Shown piece by piece: positions 10,112-20,880 of a DNA stretch of 64,000 nucleotides (position 1 is its first letter; each line of letters starts with the position of its first letter). Below the pieces are notes generated by a model that worked only from the letters and a program-made list of their open reading frames with translations, did not search any database and was not told the DNA's origin. The stretch is from the NCBI GenBank assembly GCA_000711775.1, contig ARYC01017928.1:1-64000 (forward strand), in the 5' to 3' direction. The stretch is from Oxytricha trifallax. Lineage: Eukaryota; Ciliophora; Spirotrichea; Sporadotrichida; Oxytrichidae. The position numbers and the translations under genes are program-made.

Positions 10112-11519
10112 AATTCTAACGCCCCTCTCAGCCAGCAAGACGAGCCATAGCTGCTGGAGGATCACTCAGAGGATCTGCTGCTTGACCATCTTGAGTTTGA
10201 CGACCTCCTGCTAACAAAGATATCTTTCAAACAGCGCCTAAACATTCTCATCAGCAACATTTAGATAGCGAATAGAAGTCATGGGGGCCTCTGACACGTG
10301 GTGAGTAGCATTCTCGGCACGCGCTCCACGCTCTCCCATTCGACACAAGTGGACTAGATTTTGGATAGGGTTTGTAGTATCGAGAAGGAAGATGGTGGCC
10401 GCCATATTTAATGTTCTCATGATGATTCGACGCACCACCAAACCATGGGTGACTTCTTGGATCCCACCACGGATGTCTCTGCACCTCTATTAAAGTAAGA
10501 TTCGAGCCTTAGTTGTTCACACCATATGTAGGGAAGGAGCACAACGTAACCTATTACCCAAGCTAAGCGATCAGATGGCAAGTCCCAGCAATTATCTCAA
10601 GAACGCCTGCTGTCCAGATACCGTTGGCTCAGCCACCAAGCCAGTTGGCATCCTGAATACTCATGAGTAGCCAAAGGCACTAAACTCTTATGCCAAAGCA
10701 CGAAGCTCTAGTGCATTGCGCCTAGCGAAAACTATACTACTCTAGTGCTAAAGTGTATCAGAGTAAACCGTTCTAAATCAGGATTCTTGGCACCCTTGTC
10801 CATGACAGTCAAACTAGCCTGTTTGGGGGCAGCACTCTACATGCGTTGGCTTCAGGTCGCATACATTAGGGCACTCACTGCATGGAGCCGACTTATGAGG
10901 ACTCTGAGGGTCGAGTGATTTCGAATATTCCAACTACCTGTCGTCATGAGCAAAAGTCAACCTCTAATATTCTTTGACAAGTAAACAGCTGCCTGTTCAG
11001 TTATTTGTAACTCTCTAGCTCAGGCTGCGCTCTCTCGATCGAGGTACAATACGACTATGGTGGCTTGCTAAAAATAATCGAATTCGCCTGCAACAAGCTC
11101 TCTGTAAAATTCAACAATTTGAAAAACCCCAATGTGAAGTTCTCCGAAGCTTGATATTCTGATTGCCTCCCACCAACTAAGATCCAATCAAGAATAATGA
11201 GACTGTAGACAACATCATGAACCGAGCTGCTGAAAGAGACAAGAGTTCCCTGTCAATAAGCAAGGAAAGGCAGAGAAGAGATAGCGTCATGAAGAGATTC
11301 AAGAAGGACCTGGCCATGCTGATGCAGAGCGCCCCCCACCTCCCCCCTCAGTTCCTGCAGAGATTCAAGCCCGCCCTCACCAAGGACACCGTGGATTCGT
11401 TGATGAAGGAAGCATCGAAATTCAGACCAAAGGATGGAGAATGCGCAAAGATCAAGGACCTGAACCGGGAGAGGCCGGAGCAGCTCAAGACCTTGATAGA
11501 GAAATTGGATAATTTGTGA
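10112..11519 (+). pseudogene. GC-rich decayed gene, unknown family
   Basis: An island of clearly higher GC than its surroundings. Readable pieces in order: a Leu/Asp-rich start (LLEDHSEDLLLDHLEFDDLL), HVVSSILGTRSTLSHS after an in-frame TGA, a 37-nt GT..AG intron at 10495-10531, EGAQRNLLPKLSDQMASPSN onward to ~10800, a shifted frame through YEDSEGRVISNIPTTC and YDYGGLLKIIEFACNKL, and a final frame MNRAAERDKSSLSISKERQR..LIEKLDNL ending at TGA 11517-11519. Roughly three in-frame TGA and two shifts make it non-functional as written, unless short germline segments are removed. The C-terminus is basic and helical. A T4G4T4 block lies 80 bp past the stop. No homologue recognised. Confidence 0.5.
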
Positions 11520-11598
11520 AGTGAGTTATATGATATTAAGTTTCAAGTATTTTCATTTTGATTAATTTCTATCGTCTACAAAAAATTTTAAATAACAG

Positions 11599-11610
11599 TT
11601 TTGGGGTTTT
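11599..11610. repeat. T4G4T4 telomere-like block after a gene
   Basis: TTTTGGGGTTTT, 80 bp past the stop of the GC-rich gene. A similar TTGGGGTTTT follows the other GC-rich gene at 41109-41117. It may be an eroded transposon end or a trace of a reinserted telomere-capped chromosome. Confidence 0.5.
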
Positions 11611-14029
11611 ATGATAACTAAGACAATTGATTAGCAATGAGATATTTATGAATTGAATTAAATTAAATTAAAAAACTAGTTAAATGTTGTTTTATTTACA
11701 GATTGAAGCATAAACAGGGTTAGAAAAATTGTTAAAATTATTATAATATAAATACAAGAGCTATAAAAGTAAGTTTTAACAAACTAAATCCTTATTTACT
11801 GTAAACTTTTAGTTTTGTGTATAAAATGCACTAATATCATTAGCTCTCTTTTCTCTAAAATAAGGTTCATGCAGAGAATTGAAGGCAACTTCCTCCGATA
11901 TCGTAAATGACAAGCGCCCTCTGGTTGATAGATAGCTAAATTAACTTTTGGATTAAATCTATCAATATTATGTCTATCCATTATTTTAAGGTACTTTTTG
12001 TGCACTAAGGAGCAATTATGGGATAGATGGGAAATGATATTACAAATCGTTTGTATTGCTTTGCATCTGGCATTCAACTTTTGAGATCAATAGCATACAT
12101 ATTAACAAGTGGTTCTGATGCCACTTCTTTTATATTTTTTTATCCTTTCTTTAGCTTCAGTAAGCAATCAATCAATATATTCAGTGCAATTAAAAAGTCT
12201 TTTGTTTTTTACTGCATGTTTGAGTGTTTTATTAGTATATATTAAGCATTTTAATTAAAATTCTATTTGCAAATAAATTTTGAAAATTATTTACATAAAC
12301 ATAGATAGAATATAGTAAAATCTAGATAGAATTAGTGAATTTTAAAGAGATTTCTTAGTACTCTAAGAACAATGTTTTAAATTAAAATTAATCGTTGATA
12401 AATTTTTATATATGAGATATTAGTGTACTTAGCAATGTTCTTTTGTAAACTTATAAACCTAATAATAATTATGAAAAATTAAACTATCTTTGACTCTTTA
12501 TAATGTGAAATGATTTTTGTGTTTAACTAAATTTGGAAATTTTATTACACATGCAAATTAAATTAAAATATTAAATTTTCTGAAGAATCAACATGGAAGT
12601 GTCTAAATAAAAATTATAATAATTTTTGAATCTGTTGAATATACTATTCAAGTCAAATATTTTCATTATTATAAATATATTAATTTAATGTTCCCACATT
12701 AATACTCCATTCGTAAATACCGGTGTTATGTTCATTAAAATGAGAGATAATAATTTAATAATTAAAATTCAAATATTTTAATTGCTGTTCGATTCTCAAA
12801 CAACAAATTACTTGTAAAATGATTTGAGCATACTTTCTAAATATCTTTGGACTATCTACTTCTTAACAGGTATTGTTGATGCCTTGTTAAAAGTAGGAAC
12901 CTCTATGATGAATGAGTGGCTTGGCCATCACGACATGTATATTTTTTTTTAAATCAATGGGAAGAGTTCAACGGATTCACTCTTTTCAGCTTTATAAAAA
13001 TAACTTATTGACATCAGATAACAATAGAATTTATTATTATTCAATTATTAAAATTCTTTAATTCTTGCAGAATTGAATTAGATCATTAAAAAATAGGCTA
13101 AATAACCAACTAATTATATAATAAATAAACATTAATTAAATGAACTTATAAAACAGTAAACTAGAACAGAATAGGATCGGCCGTAATTTTTAAATTAATA
13201 ATTGCTGCTTTTGCAATTGAAATATCAAGTGCTTTGAGGTTAATGATAAGAGATTTATTCTTGATAAATGGGTCAGCAATGCTCTTGGACTAATACACTA
13301 TTATTATGTTTAGCCAGTCTTTACAAATCTATAAGTAAACTATATAAACAATATACTCAATAAATATGTTTTAAATTGAATGTTAGCAACATGATAGTTA
13401 GAGGTGTTATTGAAAGAATATCTGCGATGGATTTAAGAGATCATAAAATATATTTAAATAATTTATTCAACTAAGATCCCTTGTTCTGTTTGACAAGCAA
13501 CTTTAAGTTACTATCAGCATTTCTATCAGTGAGGTAGATGAGCAGGGATTATACAGATTTTTAAACTTCAGACATTATATTTTAAGTTGAAGAAAATGTT
13601 AAGTATGAACACAGCTCTTGTCAACACTGGATCAGTATTCACACTATTACTATCATATATTATTCTTTATAATTTGATTTATTTAAATGATTGTTGATTA
13701 AGGAGCCAATATTAATCCCATACAGATTGGGTATGTATGTATTTTTTAGTGTGGAAGTAGTACTAATGCTAATACGATTTTTCTAAGATCTTCCTGCACT
13801 CTTGTCATTTTATACACTATTTAAAATGGTTGGCAGAGGGCTTAATATCGCCACACATGTGTATTTCTTTATGAATATAATACCTCTTAATGCTTGAAAT
13901 ATTATATTAATGTTATTTATAAATACTTAAATCAAATCTTATACAACCAAATAGTAATAAATGTAATTTATGAAATTATAAGAGAATAAGTATTTTAATT
14001 AGATTTTGAGAGTGTTATCAAACAAAGTA
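11611..14029. other. AT-rich spacer
   Basis: No supported gene. A 93-codon frame on the minus strand (11796-12077) and an overlapping plus frame occur around 12 kb in a slightly GC-richer patch, but neither looks protein-like over its length. Confidence 0.4.
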
Positions 14030-15653
14030 TTTCATCTTTTCCAGATGCTTCATGCACTTATTGTTGAGATCATGTCTAGATTTACCTTCTTGATTGGGTG
14101 GTAGTTGCAATATATTATTGTATAATTCATATAGGTCATATTCTTTAATTTGATCCTTAGTGATAAGGTATTGCACACGATCCATAAGTCTATCTTTAAC
14201 TCCCTCATTTAATCTTATGCTATCCTTACCATTAAATTTATTAAAAAAATGTCTTAAATGTGGTCCTTAAAAGTTCATCATTAGTTTAGAAGCTGTTTTC
14301 TTGCAGATATTTATAGAATCTACCCTTGCTTTGAATTTATGACCTACTTTCGTGAAGTAATAATAGTATTTACTAATATCTTCAGCTTCATGTCTTTATG
14401 CTTACTCTTAAACTCATTTTAAAAGCATCTCAAAAGTCTGGAATTCATCAAATTAGTTTCAATGTGAGCCATCACCATCATTACTAGTTCCTTGGGCTAT
14501 GAAACACTCATTAAATTAATTGTTATATCTTCGAGATCTTTCAAGATTTCTTTACTGCATTCTTTACTCATCTAATAGCTGTACAGAATATTTGCTATTT
14601 CCATAGAGTTAAATTTATCTTTATTAACAATTATATGCTTCTACAAAGCCTGATAGAATTGTACTGAGCCATTTTAGCATTCAGTATAAGATAAAATGGT
14701 ATTCGCTATACTTTGGGGATCTCCTTCTCCTTTATCTAGTTTCATTATTATTGTAGGAAAACATTTGATTTGGGAAAATAAATTATAAATTAATATATTA
14801 ATAATTAAATTCGTGGCAGTTAACTTTCTGGAAACCTATACAATATGGTACTTGTTCGATAGAGAATTCAAAATTAGCTGGACTTTATTATTGGCGGTAC
14901 CCCTCTATCCCATCCTTGAGCAGAGATAAATCGGTATTAATTTTGGCATTAAAATCAACTAACAAATCACCAGAAATTAATACCGATTTATCTCGCTTCA
15001 GGAATGCGATAGAGGGGTACCGCCAATAGTAAAGTCCAGCTGATTTTGAATTCTCTATCGAGCAAGTACCATATTGTATAGGTTTCCAGAAAGTTAACTG
15101 CCACGAATTTAATTATTAATATATCAATTTATAATTTATTTTCCCAACTCAAATGTATTCCTACAATATTGGAAGCTCTAGTTAAGTGAATAGATCATCA
15201 AAGTTCAGAATTATTGGTTTATCCACACTCACTGTGTGAAGAGCATAGACAATGTTTGAGATATTCCCCAAACCAAATAATTTGTAATTCTAAACAATAT
15301 AACTTGCTAAACTTGACCATACTTATGGATCTTCAAATTTCATCTTCATAACAGAATTAACGAATAAGGTGACATATCACTAAGGTTTAAATGATCTCAA
15401 TAATTCATGATCTAGAGCATAATCTTAAATGAGCTATTTCACTCTGATCTTTTTTAAAAATAACTTTTGTTGCCTGAGCTTATGCAAAAAGTGTAATGCC
15501 TCAACAACTTTCTCTTTTTTGCACAAACCATGAGTGAAGTTGGGATTTCCCAAAAATACTAAAATCTGGTCTGCATTAAGTTTGTTAAACTTCACATTAT
15601 CAAAATCCTCCTTGGTTTAGAAGTGTATCAACAGGTTTAATTTATCCATTGAT
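14030..15653 (-). pseudogene. Helical-repeat-type gene interrupted by a foldback element
   Basis: Minus-strand gene reading from ATG 15653 (MDKLNLLIHF, then ADQILVFLGNPNFTHGLCKK), with an in-frame TGA near 15380, on through GNISNIVYALHTVSVDKPII to LFTQLELP, where a 416-bp foldback is inserted. Removing that element with one TA copy restores the frame into KLDKGEGDPQSIANTILSY and EIANILYSYQ, ending near 14030 with a further one-base shift at ~14405. The repeated IANxLYSY-type helices resemble RAP/FASTK-type or other helical-repeat organellar RNA proteins; that assignment is tentative. Confidence 0.5.
14751..15166. mobile_element. Foldback element FB-1 with TA target duplication
   Basis: Near-perfect palindrome of 416 bp: arms ~190 bp each around a ~36-nt centre. 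The ends read TTGTAGGAAAACATTTGAT.. and the complement of TTGTAGGAATACATTTGAG.., flanked by TA on each side (14749-14750 and 15167-15168). It shares the internal block CGATAGAGAATTCAAAATTAG and CTATTGGCGGTAC with the element at 19508-19925. TA duplication suggests mobilisation by a Tc1/mariner-type transposase. It is inserted within the minus-strand gene and its exact removal keeps that gene in frame, like an internal eliminated sequence. Confidence 0.85.
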
Positions 15654-15879
15654 AATTAAAAAAATACATTTGTTACGATAAAGTTAGTAAGTAGATTTTA
15701 AACAATCAATTACTTAATAAATAATTATATCATGTCGAACAAGCATTTAAATTTTGTATTATTATACTAGTAGTGTTTTAGCCGATTTAATAAAATTATA
15801 AAATTCTTCTTAAATAAAAAAGATAGAGAATATAGACTAAAATAAAATGATAAGATTTACAGATGTTTTCATTCAATTC

Positions 15880-16115
15880 TATTTGGTAAGATTGTTTGCT
15901 TAAATTTTGGCTGGAATCAAGGGTTTTATCTCCTTTTTCTCCTTAGGTTTCTTGACTCTAAACATTTTATAGACCTATGGTGATCTAAAATCTATCTTTC
16001 AGTGGAATATTTCTAAATATGTGGGATTCAATCGCTGATCACCAGTTGCATATAGATCCAACAGTTTTTCCTATGTTTTGTAATTTACTTAAGGAAGATT
16101 TTCATCCTTTTATTA
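15880..16115 (-). pseudogene. Coding remnant upstream of the helical-repeat gene
   Basis: Minus-strand frame with EKLLDLYATGDQRLNPTYLE, then an in-frame TGA, then KIDFRSPQVYKMFRVKKPKE and a Lys/Pro-rich tail. It is probably a 5' exon or another fragment of the gene at 14030-15653, but the join is not visible. Unknown function. Confidence 0.35.
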
Positions 16116-17091
16116 TTGATAAAATAGAAAACAATTAGTAAAAACAAAAATTAGAAATTAATTTAAACTGCCAGTAATTAAATAATAAAAGTTAGATTAT
16201 ATTTGTGACAGTATAAAAGAAATAAATAAGGACATTTTTTTAAATTTGAAATTACTTTATACATTATGTGTAATAATTAGGTATCCTAATATTTTTTTAT
16301 TATCGATTTCCTAATTCAATTGTGATTTCGCGAACTTATGAAAAATTTTGAAATTATTATCTTTAGAATATTTAATGGAAGGTTGTATGTTATTCTGTTT
16401 ATAATTAGGAAAAATTAACCAGCGCAAGTTGAAATACTTAAATCTGAAAATAATGAAACTTCTTTAAATTTATCAGATGTAGTGATTAATTAATGTGAAA
16501 ATAGAACTTTTACAATGAATTTATTTGAAATAAAAGACTTACTTTAAGGTTTTTCAATGATAAAATGTAAAGCATTCAGGGAGGTTCTGCTTACATCAAT
16601 GTTTAATTTTTTCCATTTTAATTCTAATTTAAGTTATAATAAATACATTACGTTAATTAATTACTTAATACAATTTTTAATTTTAAAACATATATGATCG
16701 ATATTGAAAATGAAGTTAGATGCTTTGATCTTAATCAACCTTAATTTGATTTAAATATTCTCTGTTTTAATTAATTTATATATTAGATTCTTTCTTCTAC
16801 TTTCTGCTAATTCTTTTGTCTTCATCTTCCAAGTATTTACTATTTTTTAAAGATTTTTCTTTTCGATTTCTATATTTATTTAAATAATTTTTGTTAATGT
16901 ACTATTATTCCATTTCTTAAGCATTGGTATTATTTTCATTTGAGTTTGTTTAAGGATTATGATTTTGTAAATGCATGTTCTGAACTAGAGTCATTTATCT
17001 ATTACTCTTGATATCATAAATTAAGTCGTTTGTAAAGTTGATAGATTATGCTTGAGTGGTTTTTCTTCCTAAATTAACTCTGAAAACAGTC
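16116..17091. other. AT-rich spacer
   Basis: No supported gene; possible weak coiled-coil coding continues from the next gene on the minus strand to about 16700 but is too broken to call. Confidence 0.35.
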
Positions 17092-17960
17092 TCACTTCTT
17101 TTTCTTACTCAACAACTTTTTTTTATTTAGGTTCCTCTCTTTTGTCTGCTTATTCTAATAAACCAAATGATTCACTTCAAGTTTGAGTTTATTTAAATCA
17201 TCAATTTCATCTTTAAATAAGAATTTCTCAATTTAACCACTTTTCTCTAGCATCTCAATCTCTCATCAATTAAATATCTTCATCGAAATTTCCATCTTCA
17301 CAATTGAGCAATTTATCAATATCATTCGATGGCTTATTTTTAGGTACTATTATGTCTAGTTCTTTCAGTCTCTTTTCAAGATCTTCCTGGCTCAGATTCT
17401 CCAACTCAACATCCTTGTAAAGCAATACTTCATCCTTCTCAATTCCTTCAAATTATTTTCCGAAATATTGCTGATCATCTAATGTCTTCAAGGTTTATTA
17501 CTAATTTGTCTTGTTAAAAAAGGTTATCTAGTTTTGAAACCTTTGGTATGTCCTCACTTTTCTCAAGTTCTCTGATTCTTAATTGATTCTTAATAACTTC
17601 CTTCTTTCTCTTTAATGGTTCCACATAATTCTTCAGGAACCATTCCACATCTTCTTCAGAGTCAGTTCTATAGATCTTTTGGTTCTTCATTGCTGATTAT
17701 AATTTAATTTAGTTAGGTATCGTTCCATCCCCTCATTCTTGGTTTCTTTGTGTGCATATTACCTATTATTATAGATCTGTCTTGCCGTAGAATCAGAAAC
17801 TGGAACCTTTTCAAGGTTTTCACCTGAGAGTGGATCAAACTACTTTTTTAGTACTCTCTCAATATTTTTCATATATTGCTTACTATCTACTGTCTTTAAG
17901 ATTACATCGTTTTTGTTGTGTTTCTTATAAGCAAGTTATTCAGAATCAGCTTATTATGAA
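17092..17960 (-). pseudogene. Charged coiled-coil protein gene, decayed
   Basis: Minus strand, order of readable parts: DSKQYMKNIERVLKKQFDPL, SGENLEKVPVSDSTARQIYN, then after a shift KIYRTDSEEDVEWFLKNYVE, KSEDIPKVSKLDNL, after another shift DEVLLYKDVELENLSQEDLE and KELDIIVPKNKPSND, and finally EMLEKSGQIEKFLFKDEIDD with a Lys-rich end at TGA 17092-17094. The protein is strongly charged and heptad-like, as in cytoskeletal or ciliary proteins. At least three frame changes. No family recognised. Confidence 0.45.
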
Positions 17961-18487
17961 AATTCCAAGTTTTATTAAGCTAAAGAGTTTTTAGCTACTT
18001 ATGGATTCTTTATAAACTTTCAAATTACATTTATAATAATTATACTTATTTATATATTTATAAATGTTTTAGATTTACCAAAAAGCCTTGATTATCAAGT
18101 GAAAGAGTGCAAGTCTTTGTGTTCTATTTACAACCACAAATCTATTTTAGTTTTAGCATTTTATAAATTACTTTTATAATTATAGTATTAACTTGTAATA
18201 TCAATATGCATTAATGATTTTGTATTTTTAGTATGATTGATTTTTATAATCAAAATATAAAATGTTAAACAAATATTAATAAAATATATTTAAAATAGGT
18301 AAAAATGATAAAGTTGAATACAGATTAAATATCTATTCATTTATAACTGTAATTTATTTGATACTTTGTAATTATTATTATAGTGATCATTAATAAAATA
18401 ATTAATTAATAAATTAAATATTCTATCGAAAGCTTTCCAGTGAACGAAATAAGCACTTACAAAAAACTAACAATCTCCGATTTTAGA
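17961..18487. other. AT-rich spacer
   Basis: No supported gene or repeat. Confidence 0.4.
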
Positions 18488-19170
18488 CTTCACCAAGAAA
18501 GATTTCTGTGTTCTTGACAATAAGCCTCAAATTGTTTTCAATAATCACTCTAAGGTTATCTGCTAAGGTATGACTGGAAGGCAGGTACTTTTGAATATTC
18601 AACTAGCTCTCGCCTAAGGAACCAATATGGTGAATGGTGTGAATAGCAAGAGAGCTGGCTCTCAGATCTTGGGTCACAAAGTTTAAGGTACTGTCGCTGA
18701 AAATGACAAATACACTGTGTGTGAAACTTTAGCTATTAAAATACCAGCTATCTTCGCATAATACGCTATTCTTGATGAAGCTAATGCTCAATTCGCCTCA
18801 TAGTTACCATAACTGAGAGTATTTAAGTACCAGATATAATAAAAATAAAGTCCATCATTAAGTCATAAAACAAGACAATATTATATCAGACTACCCAGAA
18901 GTCTGGTTATATTTCCGCTCATTTACACTCTTTACCAGATCTGGTACTCTCATCTATGATGTAGGAGTTGATCAGATTACCTTTGCCAAGCTTGGACATA
19001 TCATAGTCGTTGGTATTTGTGAAAATCCATTCTATTGAACCAACTTGATTGATGTCCTAGTGAAATTCATGGTTGACCCATTGACCTTATGAATTATCAT
19101 GATTGGTCAAATTGGTGGAGAAGCTGGAGAGGAAGCTTCTGTTTAGTTATTTAAGAACAATCAGTGAAAT
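18488..19170 (+). pseudogene. Succinyl-CoA ligase alpha subunit pseudogene
   Basis: Clear similarity to the alpha subunit of succinyl-CoA synthetase (mitochondrial TCA cycle). Readable parts: SKVICQGMTGRQ (CoA-binding N-domain), ALAQGTNMVNGVNSKRAGSQ, LGHKVQGTVAE, then after a shift TRSGTLIYDVGVDQITFAKL, GHIIVVGICENPFY, TNLIDVLVKFMVDP and IIMIGQIGGEAGEEASV. Two in-frame TGA fall exactly where the family has Gly (GGA to TGA), and the segment that should carry the middle of the protein is frameshifted or short. It lies between two related foldback elements. It is a dead copy; a functional macronuclear gene presumably exists elsewhere. Confidence 0.75.
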
Positions 19171-19507
19171 TTTCCGAATCTCAAATAGTGAGCATTTTAT
19201 ATAACAAGCAAATTTTTTTATGCTACTTTAGACTACAAGTGTGTTTAATTAAACATTACTCGTGTACTTATTTTATTTTTACTACTCCAAATTAAATTTA
19301 AATTGCAAAGCATTAAATTAGTTTCAATTAAAAATTAATTTATATTTAATCTGTATTCAGTTTTATCATTTTTACCTATTTTTAATGTATTTTATTAATA
19401 ATAAACTGATTAGTAAACATTGAACAAGATTAAACCAAAATATTTTTGTGAATTAATTAGACCCTAACATATTTTCAGCAGCTTAAACAATGAAAATAGC
19501 CTTAATA
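19171..19507. other. AT-rich spacer
   Basis: No gene seen; ends at the TA preceding foldback FB-2. Confidence 0.4.
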
Positions 19508-19925
19508 TTGTAAAAATACATTTGAATTTGGAAAATTAATTATAATTAAATTAAATATAAATCAAAATCGTGGCAGTTAAAGTTGGCCAATTTAAACGAT
19601 CTTGGGCTCATTCGATAGAGAATTCAAAATTAGCTGGACTTTACTATTGGCGGTACTATTTTATCGCATCCCTGGAGCGAGATAACTTGACTTTAATTAA
19701 ACTCATCTAAATTCATTAAATTATACCCTCACATTAAAGTGAAGTTATCTCGCTCCAGGGATGCGATAAAATAGTACCGCCAATAGTAAAGTCCAGCTAA
19801 TTTTGAATTCTCTATCGAATGAGCCCAAGATCGTTTAAATTGGCCAACTTTAACTGCCACGATTTTGATTTATATTTAATTTAATTATAATTAATTTTTT
19901 TCCAAATTCAAATGTATTTTTACAA
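19508..19925. mobile_element. Foldback element FB-2 with TA target duplication
   Basis: 418-bp palindrome flanked by TA (19506-19507 and 19926-19927). The arms start TTGTAAAAATACATTTGAA and are almost perfectly complementary; the shared family core CGATAGAGAATTCAAAATTAG and CTATTGGCGGTAC is also in FB-1, but the loop-proximal parts and the middle of the arms differ. Equal length and end sequence mark the two as copies of one family. No coding capacity. Confidence 0.85.
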
Positions 19926-20361
19926 TAATTAAAATGCCAATCGAAGTCATAGACAATCAAATAATTCTAATTAAAACTTGAACAAGACTATTAACTACCT
20001 TTTTATTCAGAAAAATCATTAATTTATTGATATTTAGGATACTGGCTTAATTTACAGAAAATCTTATTACAATAAATACAAGAATAATTTAAATTCTAGT
20101 TTATAGTAGAATTGCACAAACCTTGATTTGATTGATATTTATCAGAGCAGGAAAAAGATAAGTAAGTTTCACCAGTAAAATTGCCAAAGAAAAGACTTAA
20201 GAAAATATAAGATAGAAATTCATAGAATATCACACCTCTTAGATTCAAAACTAAAAATACTCATAATATCCTACCTATATACCGATAGTTATTCAAAAAT
20301 CAAAATATAATATAAGTTTTGAACATAGTATTGGGATTAAGAAATAGTTTAATTAAACAAT

Positions 20362-20880
20362 GAACAGAACAATTTTGGATAGAATAGGACTAACATCAGC
20401 CTCAGATTGATTTTAAGCTATTGTAAGAAAAAAGAAAACAAGAATTAGAAAACTTATATGAAATTCTGATACAGTAAAATCAGAGCAAAGCTAAAATTAA
20501 ATAGTAAATATGCTTGACTAGAATAAAAAATTTATTGGAGAGTTAGAATACTTCTAAAATTTCTGAGAATTAAATTATTTAAGATATGCATAAATTTAGA
20601 TCAACTCAATTAAGTACTATGAAACAAATCAAACATAAAAATGACATGACTTTGTAAAATTTTACGGAGTTAAGTAATTATAGATAATTATTAAAATAAA
20701 ACTATACTAGGAAACATTTACTAATTAAAATGAAATTCAACTAACAATATAGAAAGTCATAATGAAATGATATTAACAGATCTTAACGAAAATTTAAAGA
20801 TATTCCAATTATTTGATAAAACCTATTTCAAATATCATGATTTGAACTAATCAATCAACGGAATACCAGTTTTTATATAA
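20362..20880 (+). pseudogene. Coiled-coil coding remnant
   Basis: A TGA-free run of ~135 codons (20362-20770: KLLQEKRKQELENLYEILIQ, later NDMTLQNFTELSNYRQLL), then a shifted frame MILTDLNENLKIFQLFDKTY. Heptad-like and Gln/Lys-rich. The upstream frame is cut by TGA at 20359. Unknown function; it could be a gene segment or a decayed gene. Confidence 0.35.

Noticed and set aside
10238-10484. Two overlapping minus-strand frames
   Set aside because: The plus strand gives a better reading with an intron (10495-10531) continuing into further coding sequence.
11796-12245. Frames on both strands around 12 kb
   Set aside because: Neither shows a recognisable domain or consistent protein-like composition; TGA codons break extensions. 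Left as unexplained.
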